Origin: Pararge aegeria
Taxonomy: Eukaryota > Arthropoda > Insecta > Lepidoptera > Nymphalidae
Length of the DNA stretch: 64,000 nucleotides
Assembly: GCF_905163445.1 (NCBI RefSeq)
Contig: NC_053199.1
Span: forward strand, 11,302,001 to 11,366,000
Direction of reading: 5' to 3'
The number at the start of each line of letters is the position of its first letter. Positions within the stretch are counted from its first letter, which is position 1. The notes under the pieces were generated by a model, which searched no databases, was not told where the DNA came from, and was given only the letters and a program-made list of their open reading frames with translations. This document shows positions 44,641-54,920 of this stretch, one piece after another. The translations under genes were made by a program, and so were the position numbers.

Positions 44641-44751
44641 GAATAAACGATATTTAATCTTTTTATTTAAAATGTTTTTTTTTATATATATCATAAATGG
44701 AAAATGAATGGAATAGGAAATCCTCAAAATCCTTTCAGCAAATAACTCGTA

Positions 44752-45068
44752 TCATCATATCAATCTATTGCCAGCCCACTACAGGGCACGGGTCTCCTCC
44801 CACAGTGAGAAGGGATTAAGGCCGTAGTCCACCACGCTGGCAAAGTGCGGTTTGGTGGACTCCACACGCTTTTGAGAACATTATGGAGAACTTTCAGGCA
44901 TGCAGGTTTCTTCACGATGTTTTCCTTGACCGTTGAAGCAAGTGATATTTTAATTACTTAAAACGGACATAAATTGAAAAGTTGGAGGTTAGAGGTACTT
45001 TCAGGGATTCGAACTCGGTTCCCGAAAGTAAAGTCAAAGTCCTACCCACTGTGTTTTTACCGCTTCTA
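44752..45068 (-). repeat. SINE-B copy (long, well preserved)
   Basis: Minus strand 'ggtaaaaacacagtgggtag' head, 'gagttcgaatccctgaaag', 'cctctaacctccaacttttc', 'gaaaacatcgtgaagaaacc', 3' 'gggctggcaatagattgata' + 'tgatgata'. Confidence 0.85.
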
Positions 45069-45414
45069 TAACTCACATAACGAGATGTATTAAATTGTAG
45101 CCGGTTTTGTAATTTTTTCTGCCTAATTTTCTGACTTATATTATATGAAATATACTATCTAGTAAAGTATCCAATTCAAAAAGGTAAATACTACGTAACG
45201 CAATATCGCAGGATGGTTGGGTTGACCTTTTGAATCAATAATGAATTCAATTTTTCCCGATCTCATCGGACTTTACAGTGCTATACGATAGGTAAATATT
45301 TTTGCATAACTTATGAAACGGTGGGTCTTTTCACTGGTAAATATTAAAGTTTATCGGATTGCATACGAAACAATAACACGAAAACATTTCTACGGTGCCT
45401 ACAACGAATGTTTA

Positions 45415-45530
45415 AATTATTTTTTACCAGCTGTTGTCTGCTTACTTCGTCCACGTTTATTGCGGCTTTTTTATAAATACTATGGGAACTGTGTGTTTTA
45501 GTGGGGAAAAAAATAGCCTATGTTACAGTC
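45415..45530 (-). repeat. Helitron-family terminal fragment
   Basis: 'ccagctgttgtctgcttact' + 'tcgtccacg' ... 'tagcctatgttac' is the complement of the 'cg.ggacgaag.cgcgggcaacagct' end found in the CTAG elements above; the CTAG itself is lost. Confidence 0.4.
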
Positions 45531-45914
45531 AAAGAACAATGTTAATTCTACTCCTACTGAACTTATTGGAGTGTTGGGTTTCTCGGTTAAGAAATATTGA
45601 CAGTCGATCCACTTACTTCGGAGACCAGGTTAAGCTACCAGTGACACTTTATATTATCAATGTTACTGAAAAGACGATCTTTTCATCTAACTGTACGCCA
45701 AAAGGCAAGTTGATTGGTTGCAAAGACAAACAAACAAACATACTTTCGCATTTATAACATTACCAAGGAGAATGCCTAGAATAAAATAAACATACCAGCA
45801 TTAGAATAACTTTACAATAATAATGAATCACTACGTGCCTAGGTCGTTGTATTGCTGATTATTCTAGTAATAATTGATCCCGGGAATAATAATTGACCGA
45901 CCAAGCAGATGTCC

Positions 45915-46085
45915 CATCATCATCAACATCATATCAACCCATCACAGGGCACGGGTTGTACAATGAGAAGGGGTTAAGGCAGTAGTCCACAACGCTGGCC
46001 CAGTGCGGATTGTTGGATTCAACACACCTTTGAGAACATTATGTAAAACTCTCAGGCATGCAGGTTTCTTTACGATGTTTTCTGA
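45915..46085 (-). repeat. SINE-B 3' half (truncated)
   Basis: 'catcatatcaacccatcaca' ... 'cacgctggcccag'-like ... 'gcatgcaggtttctttacga' + 'tgttttct', then abruptly joined to family F. Confidence 0.8.
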
Positions 46086-46087
46086 AG

Positions 46088-46200
46088 ATAGCCCGCCTGA
46101 TAACAAAGCATGGCATGCAAGGGGTACAACCCGTAAATTTTAAGGTGGTTGGTGCTTGGCGACAGAAATATGCATGGTGGTTATACTAGCTGGCGGGGGC
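46088..46200 (-). repeat. Family F fragment
   Basis: 'ggcatgcaaggggtacaacc' and 'gtgcttggcgacagaaatat' + 'gcatggtgg', matching 31,215-31,260. Sandwiched between SINE-B and SINE-A. Confidence 0.5.
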
Positions 46201-46313
46201 TGGCAGCCGATTGGCGCAGTGGGCAGCTACCCTTCTTCTGAGTCCAAGTCCGTGGGTTCGATGCCCACACCTGATAAATGTTTGTGTGATGAACATGAAT
46301 GTTTTTCAGTGTC
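46200..46313 (+). repeat. SINE-A copy 6 (3'-truncated)
   Basis: 'cagccgattggcgcagtggg' + 'cagc' (box A), 'gtgggttcgatgcccacacc' (box B), 'tttttcagtgtcc', then unrelated sequence. Confidence 0.9.
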
Positions 46314-46859
46314 CACTTGTCAGTTTTCCACTGCATTTCCAAGGTCTAAGCATGTGTATCTACAGTTTCCTTTAAAAAATAAGAAACACTGGTAAAACGT
46401 AGGTATATTGAATTATTTACCCCGAAAGATTAAGTTTGCAGAAAAAGTAATTAATTTTTTAGGAATTTGATTTTATTCATTGATCATTATATCGCACGCT
46501 TTATCAAAAATTCTACGCAGACTACGAGTAAGTTGCTGACGTCCGTAATTAAAAAATGTAAGAGTAGCAAAAACTTTATATAAATTGTTCGCTCCGCTTA
46601 ACTTAAAACTAAACAAACTACCTACACATAAAACTGTCAAAGTAGCCATTTTTGGTCTAAATTGCTCAAAACTTAGGCACATCTTAATTCTACTAGGTCA
46701 TTAGCTCTCGCGAAGAGGTTGTAAACTTTCGCTTATCATCTACCCAAGTCGTGCTACTTAAGTCCTTCCAGTTACGCGATAGTACCCTTAAATCTTTTTT
46801 ATGTACCACTTTTACAAAGATGTGGTAAATTTTTGGCAACCATATCAAATCTTTTATGA

Positions 46860-47215
46860 TCACCATTATCATCAGAATCTACACCCGAGGACGTCTACTT
46901 TAAGGAACTGTGAATCGTTTTATGTTACATACCACCACCATTTGGCCTGGGGGGACTACCACCCCTTTCCGGTGCAGGGTCGCCACTCAAGACCCTTCTA
47001 ACCCTAACGTCCATCGATATTCCGAGCTATTTTCCCTACCCATTGCCATTTCAGCATCACAACTCTTTGATTAATGGATAACGCAAAAAGGGTTCTTCTA
47101 ACGATCTTCTCATTTCTAATTTGAACACGTACGAATACGCGGAGTATAGCTCTCTCTATCACCTGCTGGTTTCCTCTGAGCTCTCTTCTAAGACTTATAG
47201 TCTAATATTTACACA
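46860..47215 (-). pseudogene. RTE-type ORF2 relic (second copy)
   Basis: Colinear with 42,760-43,150 at lower identity: 'cattgccatttcagc', 'tcttctcatttctaatttga', 'gagtatagctctctctatca' and 'tctgagctctcttctaagac' correspond to the KWQW, irn.eIR, amer.mL and kLR segments. No open frame. Confidence 0.6.
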
Positions 47216-47309
47216 ATAATGATAATACTCTATACACCTATAATTATTGATTGTTGTAATGCCTTTGTACAGAATTAGTTATTCTGACGCTGTTTAATTT
47301 ATTATGATA

Positions 47310-47572
47310 ATAATAATAAATAAATATACTACGACACATCGCCATCCAGCCCCAAAGTAAGCGTAGCTTGTGTTATGGGTACTAAGATGACTGTTGAATA
47401 TTTTTATGAATAATATACATAAATACATATAAATAATAATATACAGAACACCTAGACACTGAAAAACATTCATGTTCATCACGCAAACATTTTCCAGCTG
47501 TGGGAATCGAACCCACGGCTTTGGACTCAGAAAGCAGGGTTGCTGCCTACTGCACCACTCGGCCGTCAATGT
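47310..47572 (-). repeat. SINE-A copy 7
   Basis: Full length, minus strand: 'acggccgagtggtgcagtag' head, 'gggttcgattcccacagctg', body and (ATTT)n tail. Confidence 0.9.
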
Positions 47573-47574
47573 GA

Positions 47575-48260
47575 ATATCAATTGTGTCTTATGAATAAAT
47601 AAAATAAATTAAAATAAGACCCATACTTTACGATGTTTCGGAGCCATGACAGTCGTGATAATATGTTAAACTCAAACATGAAACGCAAGTGCTACTTAAA
47701 TTAACAAGAAACTTCTGTTAAGTGCAAACTGTTTTGCAAACCACCACATGGGTGGCGGATAATTTACTTAAAATTTCAAGCACGTCTTAAGTCTTTGAAA
47801 CGAGCAAGAACGTTTATTCATTACCAAACGCGCATTAAGTTTCACCATTGATCGCAGAGATACAAGATTCGAGAACGGTTTCACAACCAATAATGCACCA
47901 TTAAAAACTCAAAATCGTTATTTTTAGGAAAATGGTACATTCATATAGAGCTGGGATGTAAAAGCCATGTCCCGTGATTTTTTTTTTGTATTTTAAGAGT
48001 ACAGTTACATTTCCCAGGATTAAAAGTATCCTATGCAATCTCTAGGATGTATGGACAAAAAGGATACCTCGATGCCAAATTACGCTAAAATTTGTTATGC
48101 TGCGAAGCCAATAAAGGTATCAAATGCTTTATTTTTAACCCCGCGGGAACCTTACTTTGCTGTTGATTAGGGGCAGAAAGGTGCAAAATATATATGTGCC
48201 CAATTTCACCAAGATTGAGACGAATATTGGTAACAAACAAACAGTCAGATTCTGCAAAAA
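47575..48260. other. Unassigned DNA
   Basis: No gene or repeat family recognised. Confidence 0.3.
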
Positions 48261-48264
48261 TATT

Positions 48265-48430
48265 TACCTACGACTTACAAAAAAGTAGGAGGTTCGCAAT
48301 TCGGTTGTATTTTTTTTTTGTTTGTTAGCTTAGAACTCTGTCATTTTCTAAACCGATTTAAAAGAAAAAAATAAGTTTGAGATGGTATACTTCCCATGTG
48401 GTTCCATTTTCATCAGGTCAAGAACTGTTG
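48265..48430 (+). repeat. Dispersed repeat ('aagtaggaggttcgcaattcgg')
   Basis: 'aaaagtaggaggttcgcaat' + 'tcggttgta', poly-T, then 'ccgatttaaaagaaaaaaa', 'cccatgtggttccattttca' and 'tcaggtcaagaact'. I recognise the pattern from Lepidopteran intergenic DNA; class unknown. Confidence 0.5.
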
Positions 48431-48764
48431 AAGGGATCCTAGAGAAGAAATTGAGGGAACTTGTCAAATATTGTAGGGATCTACTTAAAAAAGTTTGTGC
48501 CAAGTAAAACTTTTTTTTGCCAAGTAAATTATTATCATGAAAATTTAATATTAATACGTGCAACCTTTAACTTAAAACGATGCAGATACTTGCGAACTTT
48601 GAGAAAGTCTAGCATCAACTAAAACATATATTTACGTTGTGTAATAGAAACGAGGAAGCAAAACGCTTCAAACTCAAACTCAAAGTTTTTTCTTCATTAA
48701 AATTTTCTATTAGTTTATACTTATGTTTGGTTTAGTAGTATTTTGGTGTAGGTTATTACTTAAG

Positions 48765-48980
48765 TTATGTCTTCTTTTTTGCGTCCTTAGTGCCCCCTTT
48801 GTGCAAAGGGCAGACACAGCACTTCTCCATTGCTACCTGTCTGTGGCCACGCGCTTAACTTCACTCCATATAAGGCCAATCTTCTGCGCCTCCGCTATGG
48901 TAGTTCGCCACCAGGTTTGTTTTGGGCTTCCCATTTTTCGCTTCCCCCGTGGGTTCAAGTCAAGAGCATGTGCCTGGGAC
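48765..48980 (-). pseudogene. RTE-type ORF2 extreme C-terminus relic
   Basis: Minus strand HALDLNPRGKRKMGSPKQTW, WRTTIAEAQKIGLIWSEVKR, VATDR, stop, QWRSAVSALCTKGA. This matches the widespread 'gkRkrGRPk.TWRRtve.Elk..g.sw.e....AqDR..WR.lV.aLC' end of RTE-type proteins. One in-frame stop; truncated. Confidence 0.75.
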
Positions 48981-48984
48981 AGTA

Positions 48985-49380
48985 ACTTAAGTTGCGTACA
49001 TACCTATAATATTTCCATTGCAGTGAGATGACAGTAATATAATTTATGACTAAAGCTTCGAGGAATTCATACGCACCCAGCTCTATAAAGAAGCCCACAG
49101 CACACTTAGCCGGATCTTAACTTTCAACCAACTTAACAAAAAAAAAGTTCAAAAGCAGGTTCCGAAAGCGACAGGAAAAAATTTTAAAAATGTCCCCTAA
49201 ACGCCATACGCTATCCCAAAACAGGAATGGCATTTATCGGAATGGCCTCAAGAACTTTAATAGTCGGACAGTACTCTATGGGGACGTTATTATCAGGTAT
49301 TTGCGGTTGATTTTTTTTATTCATAGAAAATCTATTCAAGCGCAAAGTCGCAAGTCCGAAAATAAGTGATGCTGTGGCTT
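48985..49380. other. Unassigned DNA
   Basis: Nothing recognised. Confidence 0.3.
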
Positions 49381-49384
49381 AAGA

Positions 49385-49560
49385 TGGAGCACGCTTGCCT
49401 AGGAGATGCCTATTCACTCTTGATTTGAGAGAACCAATATTATATAGTATCGGGGAAGACGGAAGCGGACGGAACGAATAAATGTCGGTCTGGGTATATT
49501 TATAACTCAGTATTATAAAACCATAGTGATGTATAATTGGTGCCAAGAACTAAAGCCATG
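49385..49560 (-). pseudogene. Non-LTR C-terminus relic like 3,505-3,790
   Basis: Minus strand 'tctcaaatcaagagtgaata' + 'ggcatctcctaggcaagcg', i.e. SLKSRVNRHLLGK in one frame, preceded by a degraded YSDIFRSVRFRLPRYYI-like stretch. Confidence 0.5.
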
Positions 49561-49564
49561 AGCC

Positions 49565-51505
49565 CTAAAATAATGTTCATAATACCTACAATAGGCTGTT
49601 ACAGCCCACACCTCTATAACTTCAGATTGTTTTCAAGGTTTGTTTAACACTGTTATCTTCAAGAAACAGCCCTGCCGTTTATGTTGTTATTTATGCTCAA
49701 AGAGAAATTTAGCAGATTAGTGACTTAATTGCTGTTACTTACACGAAGACCCAAAGCCTAAAGATCTTAAAGTATTGAAATTATATCAAAAGTATTAAAT
49801 TATAATTAAAGAGCTCCGACCAATCTATATTTCACCACCTGAGGGATTATGTTAGAGTTACGTTATAAAGTTGAAGTTGATTATTTTTTTGTCGAAAGAG
49901 CTATAATCTCCGGAACTACCTAGTCGTATTTAAATAATATTTTATTTAATTATTAAAATTTCAAATTTGAGGCTATTTAACATCATTCTACGCGTGAAGG
50001 AGCAACCCGAGAATAAAAAAAGCAATGCGAAGCAGCGGGCTAGGGTAGAAATGAATGAATGGATACATGCTTATAAAGGAATTATTTATTAAGAAATTGT
50101 GCGCAGGCATCCATTATTCCATTATAAGGAAATAGGTAAGTTAAAATTTTGGAACAGATGTTCCAAAATCCCTAACAGGTTGGCAAGTTACCATCTAAGA
50201 TTGCATCAGCACTTACCAGCAGGTGTGATTGCAGTCAAGGGCTAACTTATAGTGGAATAAATAAAAATCAGGAGTGTGATGCGATGTCACAGTTCTATAA
50301 ATGACAAGGCTATTTCGTAAATATTATCAATAGAAAATCATATATGAAAATACGTGTTCTCGACGTCTGGAGTTGGTAAAATGAAATAAAAAGCAAGTAC
50401 CAATAAGTTCTCTACGATATTGTTTGCTGTTGTAACACAAACCAGTCTCGCAATTCAATTTCTATCGCAATTCATATTATATTACCTACTGCTCGATAAA
50501 CTATAATGTACACTGTTTTCTTACGTGCTATGTTTACGAAAGGAGTAAAAAATTGTTTGCAGTAGTGCATTTTCTGCCGCTATGTTATGCAACCCCACAA
50601 ATTCTTACTACGTTATCTTGTCCATTATTCTATATTCCACACTAAAATCATAACGGCGAATGGTTTTATGTTTGTTCGTTAGTTTGTTTGCTACCTTTGT
50701 TCGGCTAAACCACTGCATCAATCCAGATACAATTTTATCATAGAGACATCTGGCATCCTAAAGATGGGTGTAGCTTATTTATTATCGCATAGCTATATTA
50801 TATTATCTTTATACCTAAACCGAAGTATTTCGACGAAACCTTAAGCAGAAAGAACCTAAAGAGAGCCTGTGCCGATTATTCCCGGAGCGGATGAAAACGC
50901 GAGTAAAACTAAATATATAAATTAAAAATAAATCTCGTTTGTTCGCGTACACATCAATTGAAAATGACTGGACCGGTTAGGCTATTCTGATTTTTTTTTA
51001 CTATTACAATGTGTTGTACACTATATATAAAATAAAATCTGAATTGATATTTTTTTGTTTCAAAATGTTCGAATGTTATATTCTGTCCCCTTTTTTAAAA
51101 CTTTTGCCCGATAAATTGTAATTATAGTCTTGTTTTTTCTGTAGAATTTTACTATGAATTCAAAATTATGGCACAACACGTCAAAGGACAGATCCCCAGA
51201 ATCACTCAGAATCTCAGTAGGAACTTACAACACCAGAGTAAGGAAATTACAGGTGTCTGTCCCACATACCTAAGTGCCGAATAGCCTTCATTACCAGTTA
51301 GTTTTGCTACGATGTGATAATAATGGTACAACATGATCAAGCAGCGTGGTGAGTCTGTGCTGTGCAAACCCTATCGCCCATGAGAGAGGAGGTCTGTTTC
51401 GAGCACTGTGACTATCATGTCAATGTAATATATTATGTTCTAATTTATTTGTATAGCCTAACTTATCTATTAGCATATTATTCGTAATTACGTTTATTTA
51501 ATTAA
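49565..51505. other. Unassigned DNA with several faint repeat fragments
   Basis: 49,985-50,045 ('gtgaaggagcaaccc', 'gcgaagcagcgggctagg') looks like a decayed CTAG-ended Helitron terminus. 50,190-50,275 ('gattgcatcagcacttacca', 'agggctaacttatagtggaa' + 'taaa') is a retroposon 3' UTR also seen at 53,868-53,965. No gene. Confidence 0.35.
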
Positions 51506-51509
51506 TCAG

Positions 51510-51668
51510 CGCCTGAAGTGTCTTTTCCTGGTATTTTCCTAATCCTAAGGCGAAAATCGCTAATAAGCAACAAGCCCACCTTTTGTTTTCTACTTCTGTT
51601 TTTGTATTTCTATTATTTTTCTTATTCCTTAACTGAAATTTGTGTAAAAATAAAGAGCTAAAAAAAGT
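51510..51668 (+). repeat. Family G retroposon 3' end
   Basis: 'aaatcgctaataagcaacaa' + 'gcccaccttttgttttctac' ... 'gtgtaaaaataaagagctaa'. Lies just beyond the poly-A site of the astacin-like gene, in the opposite orientation. Confidence 0.6.
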
Positions 51669-51707
51669 AATTACAAATAATTAGACCCTTTATAAAGCAA
51701 CGTTCCA

Positions 51708-51713
51708 TTTATT
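51708..51713 (-). terminator. Polyadenylation signal AATAAA of the astacin-like gene
   Basis: AATAAA on the minus strand, 12 bases after the TAA stop (51,726-51,728). A very short 3' UTR. Confidence 0.55.
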
Positions 51714-51725
51714 ACCCTATTATTC

Positions 51726-53560
51726 TTAGGACGAAGAAGAAACATTATAACACTTGAGAACTCTCATGGCTTCTTCTGCTGAAAAAGGTTTTCGCTGGTC
51801 ATGTAACAGTCCCATGGCATGAAGCGTAACGTGGGCGACCTGTACTGGCAGCGTGCAAAGCGGTGTTATTAGTACCACCTGAAAAATTATCGCTATGGAT
51901 CTCCAGGCAGATAAGAACTAACAAAAGAGCGTCGAGCCCGGCAGGAAAAGGAGGCGCATATTACCGATTTTTAAGTTTTATGGTTTAAAAAAAGATAGTA
52001 CCAAAGAATATACAAACACAAGGTTCGTAGGGTGTGAGATTATAATTTCCTAAAAGAGGTTTAATATTATTCGAGTAAAGAAAATAATAAGGAGCTAACC
52101 AGATCACCCGTTTACTGTGGCAAATTAGATCACAGATCAGATAATATGAGGTATCTACTGAGCGAGCGGTGTAGCCTAGTGGTTAAGACTTCCGGCCCCC
52201 ATTTTGGGGAGAATGAGTTCGAACACCTCTAACTTTTAAGTCTAGCTTTACTGGTGAAGGTTTTCTCGCTAACAAGTGATTTAATTGCTAAAATTAGAAC
52301 GCACATAACTCCGAAAAGTTAGAGGTATGTGCCGGGGATCGAAAAAGGGGGACCGATGCCCTAACCGCTAGAAGTTTCTTGTCCAAGTGCTGGTTATATA
52401 AGTTAAAAAAGTTGTTATAGGTAGAAGAACTGTAGAAGCTCTCGATGCACTCAAATTATCAGCTGACTTTATCATCATTAAAAATTGTAAAGGAATCCTA
52501 CCCGTCGTCTGTAATATGTTGAAGTCGGTAAGCAACAATACTCTAAGACGTCGGAGAACGTGAAGAAGAGGTATGTGACATTTTTGTCTTTTGCCAGCTG
52601 TATGGGATTATATTCAACAAACTTCAAACACGACCGTGTTTCTATATGTCTGATGCCTCTGTGAGCTACGTTCACTAAACGATTTGGATCTGAAATTAGA
52701 AAGGTACGCATCATCATCAGCCTTTAGATAACTCACAGATGGGTACAGGCTATTTCTCTCATAATATAACAGACAGACTCCAAGATGCTTCAATGCGAAA
52801 TGGACTATAGTTTTCACATGTTAGATCGACCAGAATCCGGTTATACGGACTAGTATCTGGTTGCTTACCAAGAAACACCGGTGGAAATGCCAAATTCTTT
52901 ATTTTCTCTCTTTGCTGGTTTGGTTGCAAATTATACTGGTTTTTGAGAGAAAAGTCCTATACGTAGAAAAAAGGCCAGATGTTATTTATTTGTTAATGCA
53001 TCAGGGGCATAAGATTTATTATTATTGCTTCAGAACAAAAATTGAAAAAATCATTTATTATTGAACAAGAACTTAATTTGTTTACAAACCGATGAAAGAT
53101 ATCGGTTTGTGAATTCAACCAGTATGGAACCAAATCTTTAATCGGTTCCCGAACTTCTTTATTTTCAATTGGTTACTTACTAAGGAGGTATGAGTTGTAA
53201 GCAAAAGGTATTAGTCCGTTGTCCCATTCACATGGCCACTTTTTAGGTAAACCTCTCTGTATTCCTATAAGGTATTAAGAAATGGTTAAAACGTCATTAT
53301 CAATAGCCTATAGCAGTCCGCTGCTGCACTGAAGGCCTCTCCCAACGAGAGGGTTTTCCCTCAATCACCCTAAAAAACTGAATTGCTAAGTAAAAAAAGA
53401 TATTTGCAATCACGTTTATATATGACTCAGTTTTGATGTCACAAGAATAAATAAATATTAATTACTCACTAGTGACATTACAAGAATCCGAAGCATCAGC
53501 AGCAAAACTACAACGGAAACCTATTATTATTAAACCCAACGATATTGAGTTGCATGGCAT
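51726..53560 (-). CDS. Secreted astacin-like (M12A) metalloprotease homologue, catalytic Glu lost, four exons
   Basis: Exons (minus): 53,560-53,470, 53,264-53,181, 52,689-52,502 and 51,878-51,726 (stop TAA). Introns of 205, 491 and 623 bp are all GT-AG (donors GTGAGT, GTAAGT, GTAGGA) with phases 1, 1 and 0 that keep one 171-codon frame. Residues 1-20 are a signal peptide (core SLGLIIIGF, cleavage near SFA/A). Residues 40-51 carry the astacin start WP...NGLIPF; 75-83 ETRSCLKFV match the IE.ktClrF block. CC (110-111) and C129 sit where the C64-C84 disulfide of astacins lies, with the second Cys eight residues before the zinc helix as in astacin. The helix is HVTLHAMGLLHD (137-148): HxxxHxxGxxHD with all three zinc-ligand His but Val instead of catalytic Glu. 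The protein stops 24 residues later, without the Met-turn. Active astacins are secreted zinc peptidases; this one is predicted to bind metal but not cleave. No stop or frameshift, so purifying selection is plausible; a young pseudogene is the alternative. Confidence 0.78.
52160..52375. repeat. Two SINE-B heads in inverted (head-to-head) orientation within intron 3
   Basis: Plus-strand head 'gcggtgtagcctagtggtta' ... 'aatgagttcgaacacc' at 52,166-52,230, and minus-strand head at 52,280-52,375 ('ctagcggttagggcatcggt' and 'cgatccccggcacata' on the minus strand). The two promoter-like modules face opposite directions across about 60 bp. Confidence 0.75.
53305..53368 (+). repeat. Family H fragment in intron 1 of the astacin-like gene
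   Basis: 'caatagcctatagcagtccg' + 'ctgctgcactgaaggcctct' + 'cccaacgagagggttttccc'. Confidence 0.65.
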
Positions 53561-53594
53561 TGGAAAACACGAATACAGTTAAACAATTTGCATA

Positions 53595-53619
53595 TTTTAT
53601 ATCTTTATTTATTTTATAC
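53595..53619 (-). promoter_or_regulatory. TATA-like sequences upstream of the astacin-like gene
   Basis: On the minus strand TATAAAA occurs at 53,613-53,619 region (ggTATAAAAta) and again at 53,595-53,601, 35-58 bases before the ATG at 53,560. The upstream one leaves room for a start site near 53,585. In such AT-rich DNA this is only suggestive. Confidence 0.35.
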
Positions 53620-53867
53620 CATTTTTGGTTTGGATTTACATTTAAATTCAAGTAAGTCTAACATAAATAACTTTTTACGAGCTACGTATTTGATTATGTA
53701 ATTTAAGAATACAATATACTATTTTCTTAAAATTGTCCAATATATATATATAGACGTTTTAGAATACGAAAATGAAAACACAGTATTAAAATACCAAATT
53801 TGTTTGCAGATGAAAATTTTGGACTAATTTTTAATATTTTATTACAATCATGACACACTCTAACCTC

Positions 53868-53965
53868 AATTTCTGAAGAATTAATCTCAGATTGCATCAT
53901 CAGTTGCTTGACCACCATGTGATATTGCAAACAGGGGCTACCTTTTAGTGGAATAAAGATAGACC
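53868..53965 (+). repeat. Retroposon 3' UTR fragment
   Basis: 'gattgcatcatcagttgctt' ... 'aaacaggggctaccttttag' + 'tggaataaa', paired with 50,190-50,275. Confidence 0.5.
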
Positions 53966-53969
53966 AATG

Positions 53970-54850
53970 ATATGCCTCATTATATTAGTGGATCTGGCCG
54001 AGGTCGTCCTGCCCGGCAATGCCACCTACCGGGTGCAATTGAGTTTTAAAACCAATCAGGAACGCAATGAAATGTACACTCAAAATTTCATAAAAAACGG
54101 TCCAAATGATTAATAAGAGCTAGGTGACATACACACGTACCGAAGAATTATATATATTAGTATTTTTCTCACCGTTAAAACCTTCCCTAGACCTCCACAA
54201 ATATTTCAAGACTGAAATTAGGCAAATCGATCCAGCCGTTCTCGAGTATTAGTGAGACTAACGACCCTTATTTCATTTATATATATATTATATATTTGTA
54301 TATATGGATAGATAATACAGAGAGAATCCTTGTAAATAACTTATGTACATTTTTCGAATGCTGAAACGAACTGTATTGGATGAAATTGCCGTGTTCTCAA
54401 AATTTTATGTAGTTATGATTTCAATTACTGCTTCATACCTTAATTAGTTTTCAAATCGATATTTTACTATTTGACCGTTCTTTACATGAATAAAAATCAT
54501 ATTTTCTACATCAAATTGCGAGCTGCTATCCAAGTAAAAGTTGAAAATGCGAGAAAATTTTTAAAAATCTTGTCATGCAATTCTCAACAAGAAAGTTTAT
54601 CTTTAGATTCGTTCAAAGATATCCACATGGTTCTCACAGAAGTTTATAAAGAAGTTAGATAAAAGTTAGTAGCTTTGGAGAGTCTAACACATTTTGAAAA
54701 AAATACCAGGATGTACGGTAAAACTTACTTAAATTAACAATATTAACCCCGTTATTAATAATCGAGGCGTAGCGCATCTTTGACGCCGTGACGAAACACT
54801 GTGAAAGTACACTATCGTGTTACCAGTTATGTCTTACGGCTCTAAAACGT
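53970..54850. other. Unassigned DNA
   Basis: A 63-codon plus frame at 54,471-54,662 ends in a plausible acidic/basic helix (DSFKDIHMVLTEVYKEVR) but has no motif or clear acceptor. 54,160-54,300 holds a decayed repeat around a TATA run. Confidence 0.3.
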
Positions 54851-54856
54851 GGACGT

Positions 54857-54920
54857 ACTCGGAGCCTTCTTATGAGGTCCGTATTAAGCGTAATACGGAC
54901 CTCATAAGAAGGCTCCGAGT
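54857..54920. repeat. Perfect 30-bp hairpin with 4-nt loop
   Basis: Arms 54,857-54,886 and 54,891-54,920 are exact reverse complements around AGCG. Just upstream 'gttatgtcttacggctctaa' + 'aacgtgg' (VMSYGSKTW) is an RTE-type thumb relic, and the arm includes its continuation. One arm therefore looks like an RTE fragment copied in inverted form. Confidence 0.85.

Noticed and set aside
45313..45757. Overlapping 62- and 107-codon plus ORFs as a gene
   Set aside because: The overlap region is a Helitron-family terminal fragment ('agctgttgtctgcttacttcg ... gcctatgttac'); the remainder lacks any signal.
52956..52980. WPFFYV reading in the minus strand as the astacin WP..PY start
   Set aside because: It is followed by an in-frame TAG, and the same bases form a pyrimidine-rich splice acceptor. 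The real WP..NGLIPF block lies in the exon at 53,181-53,264 with matching splice phase.
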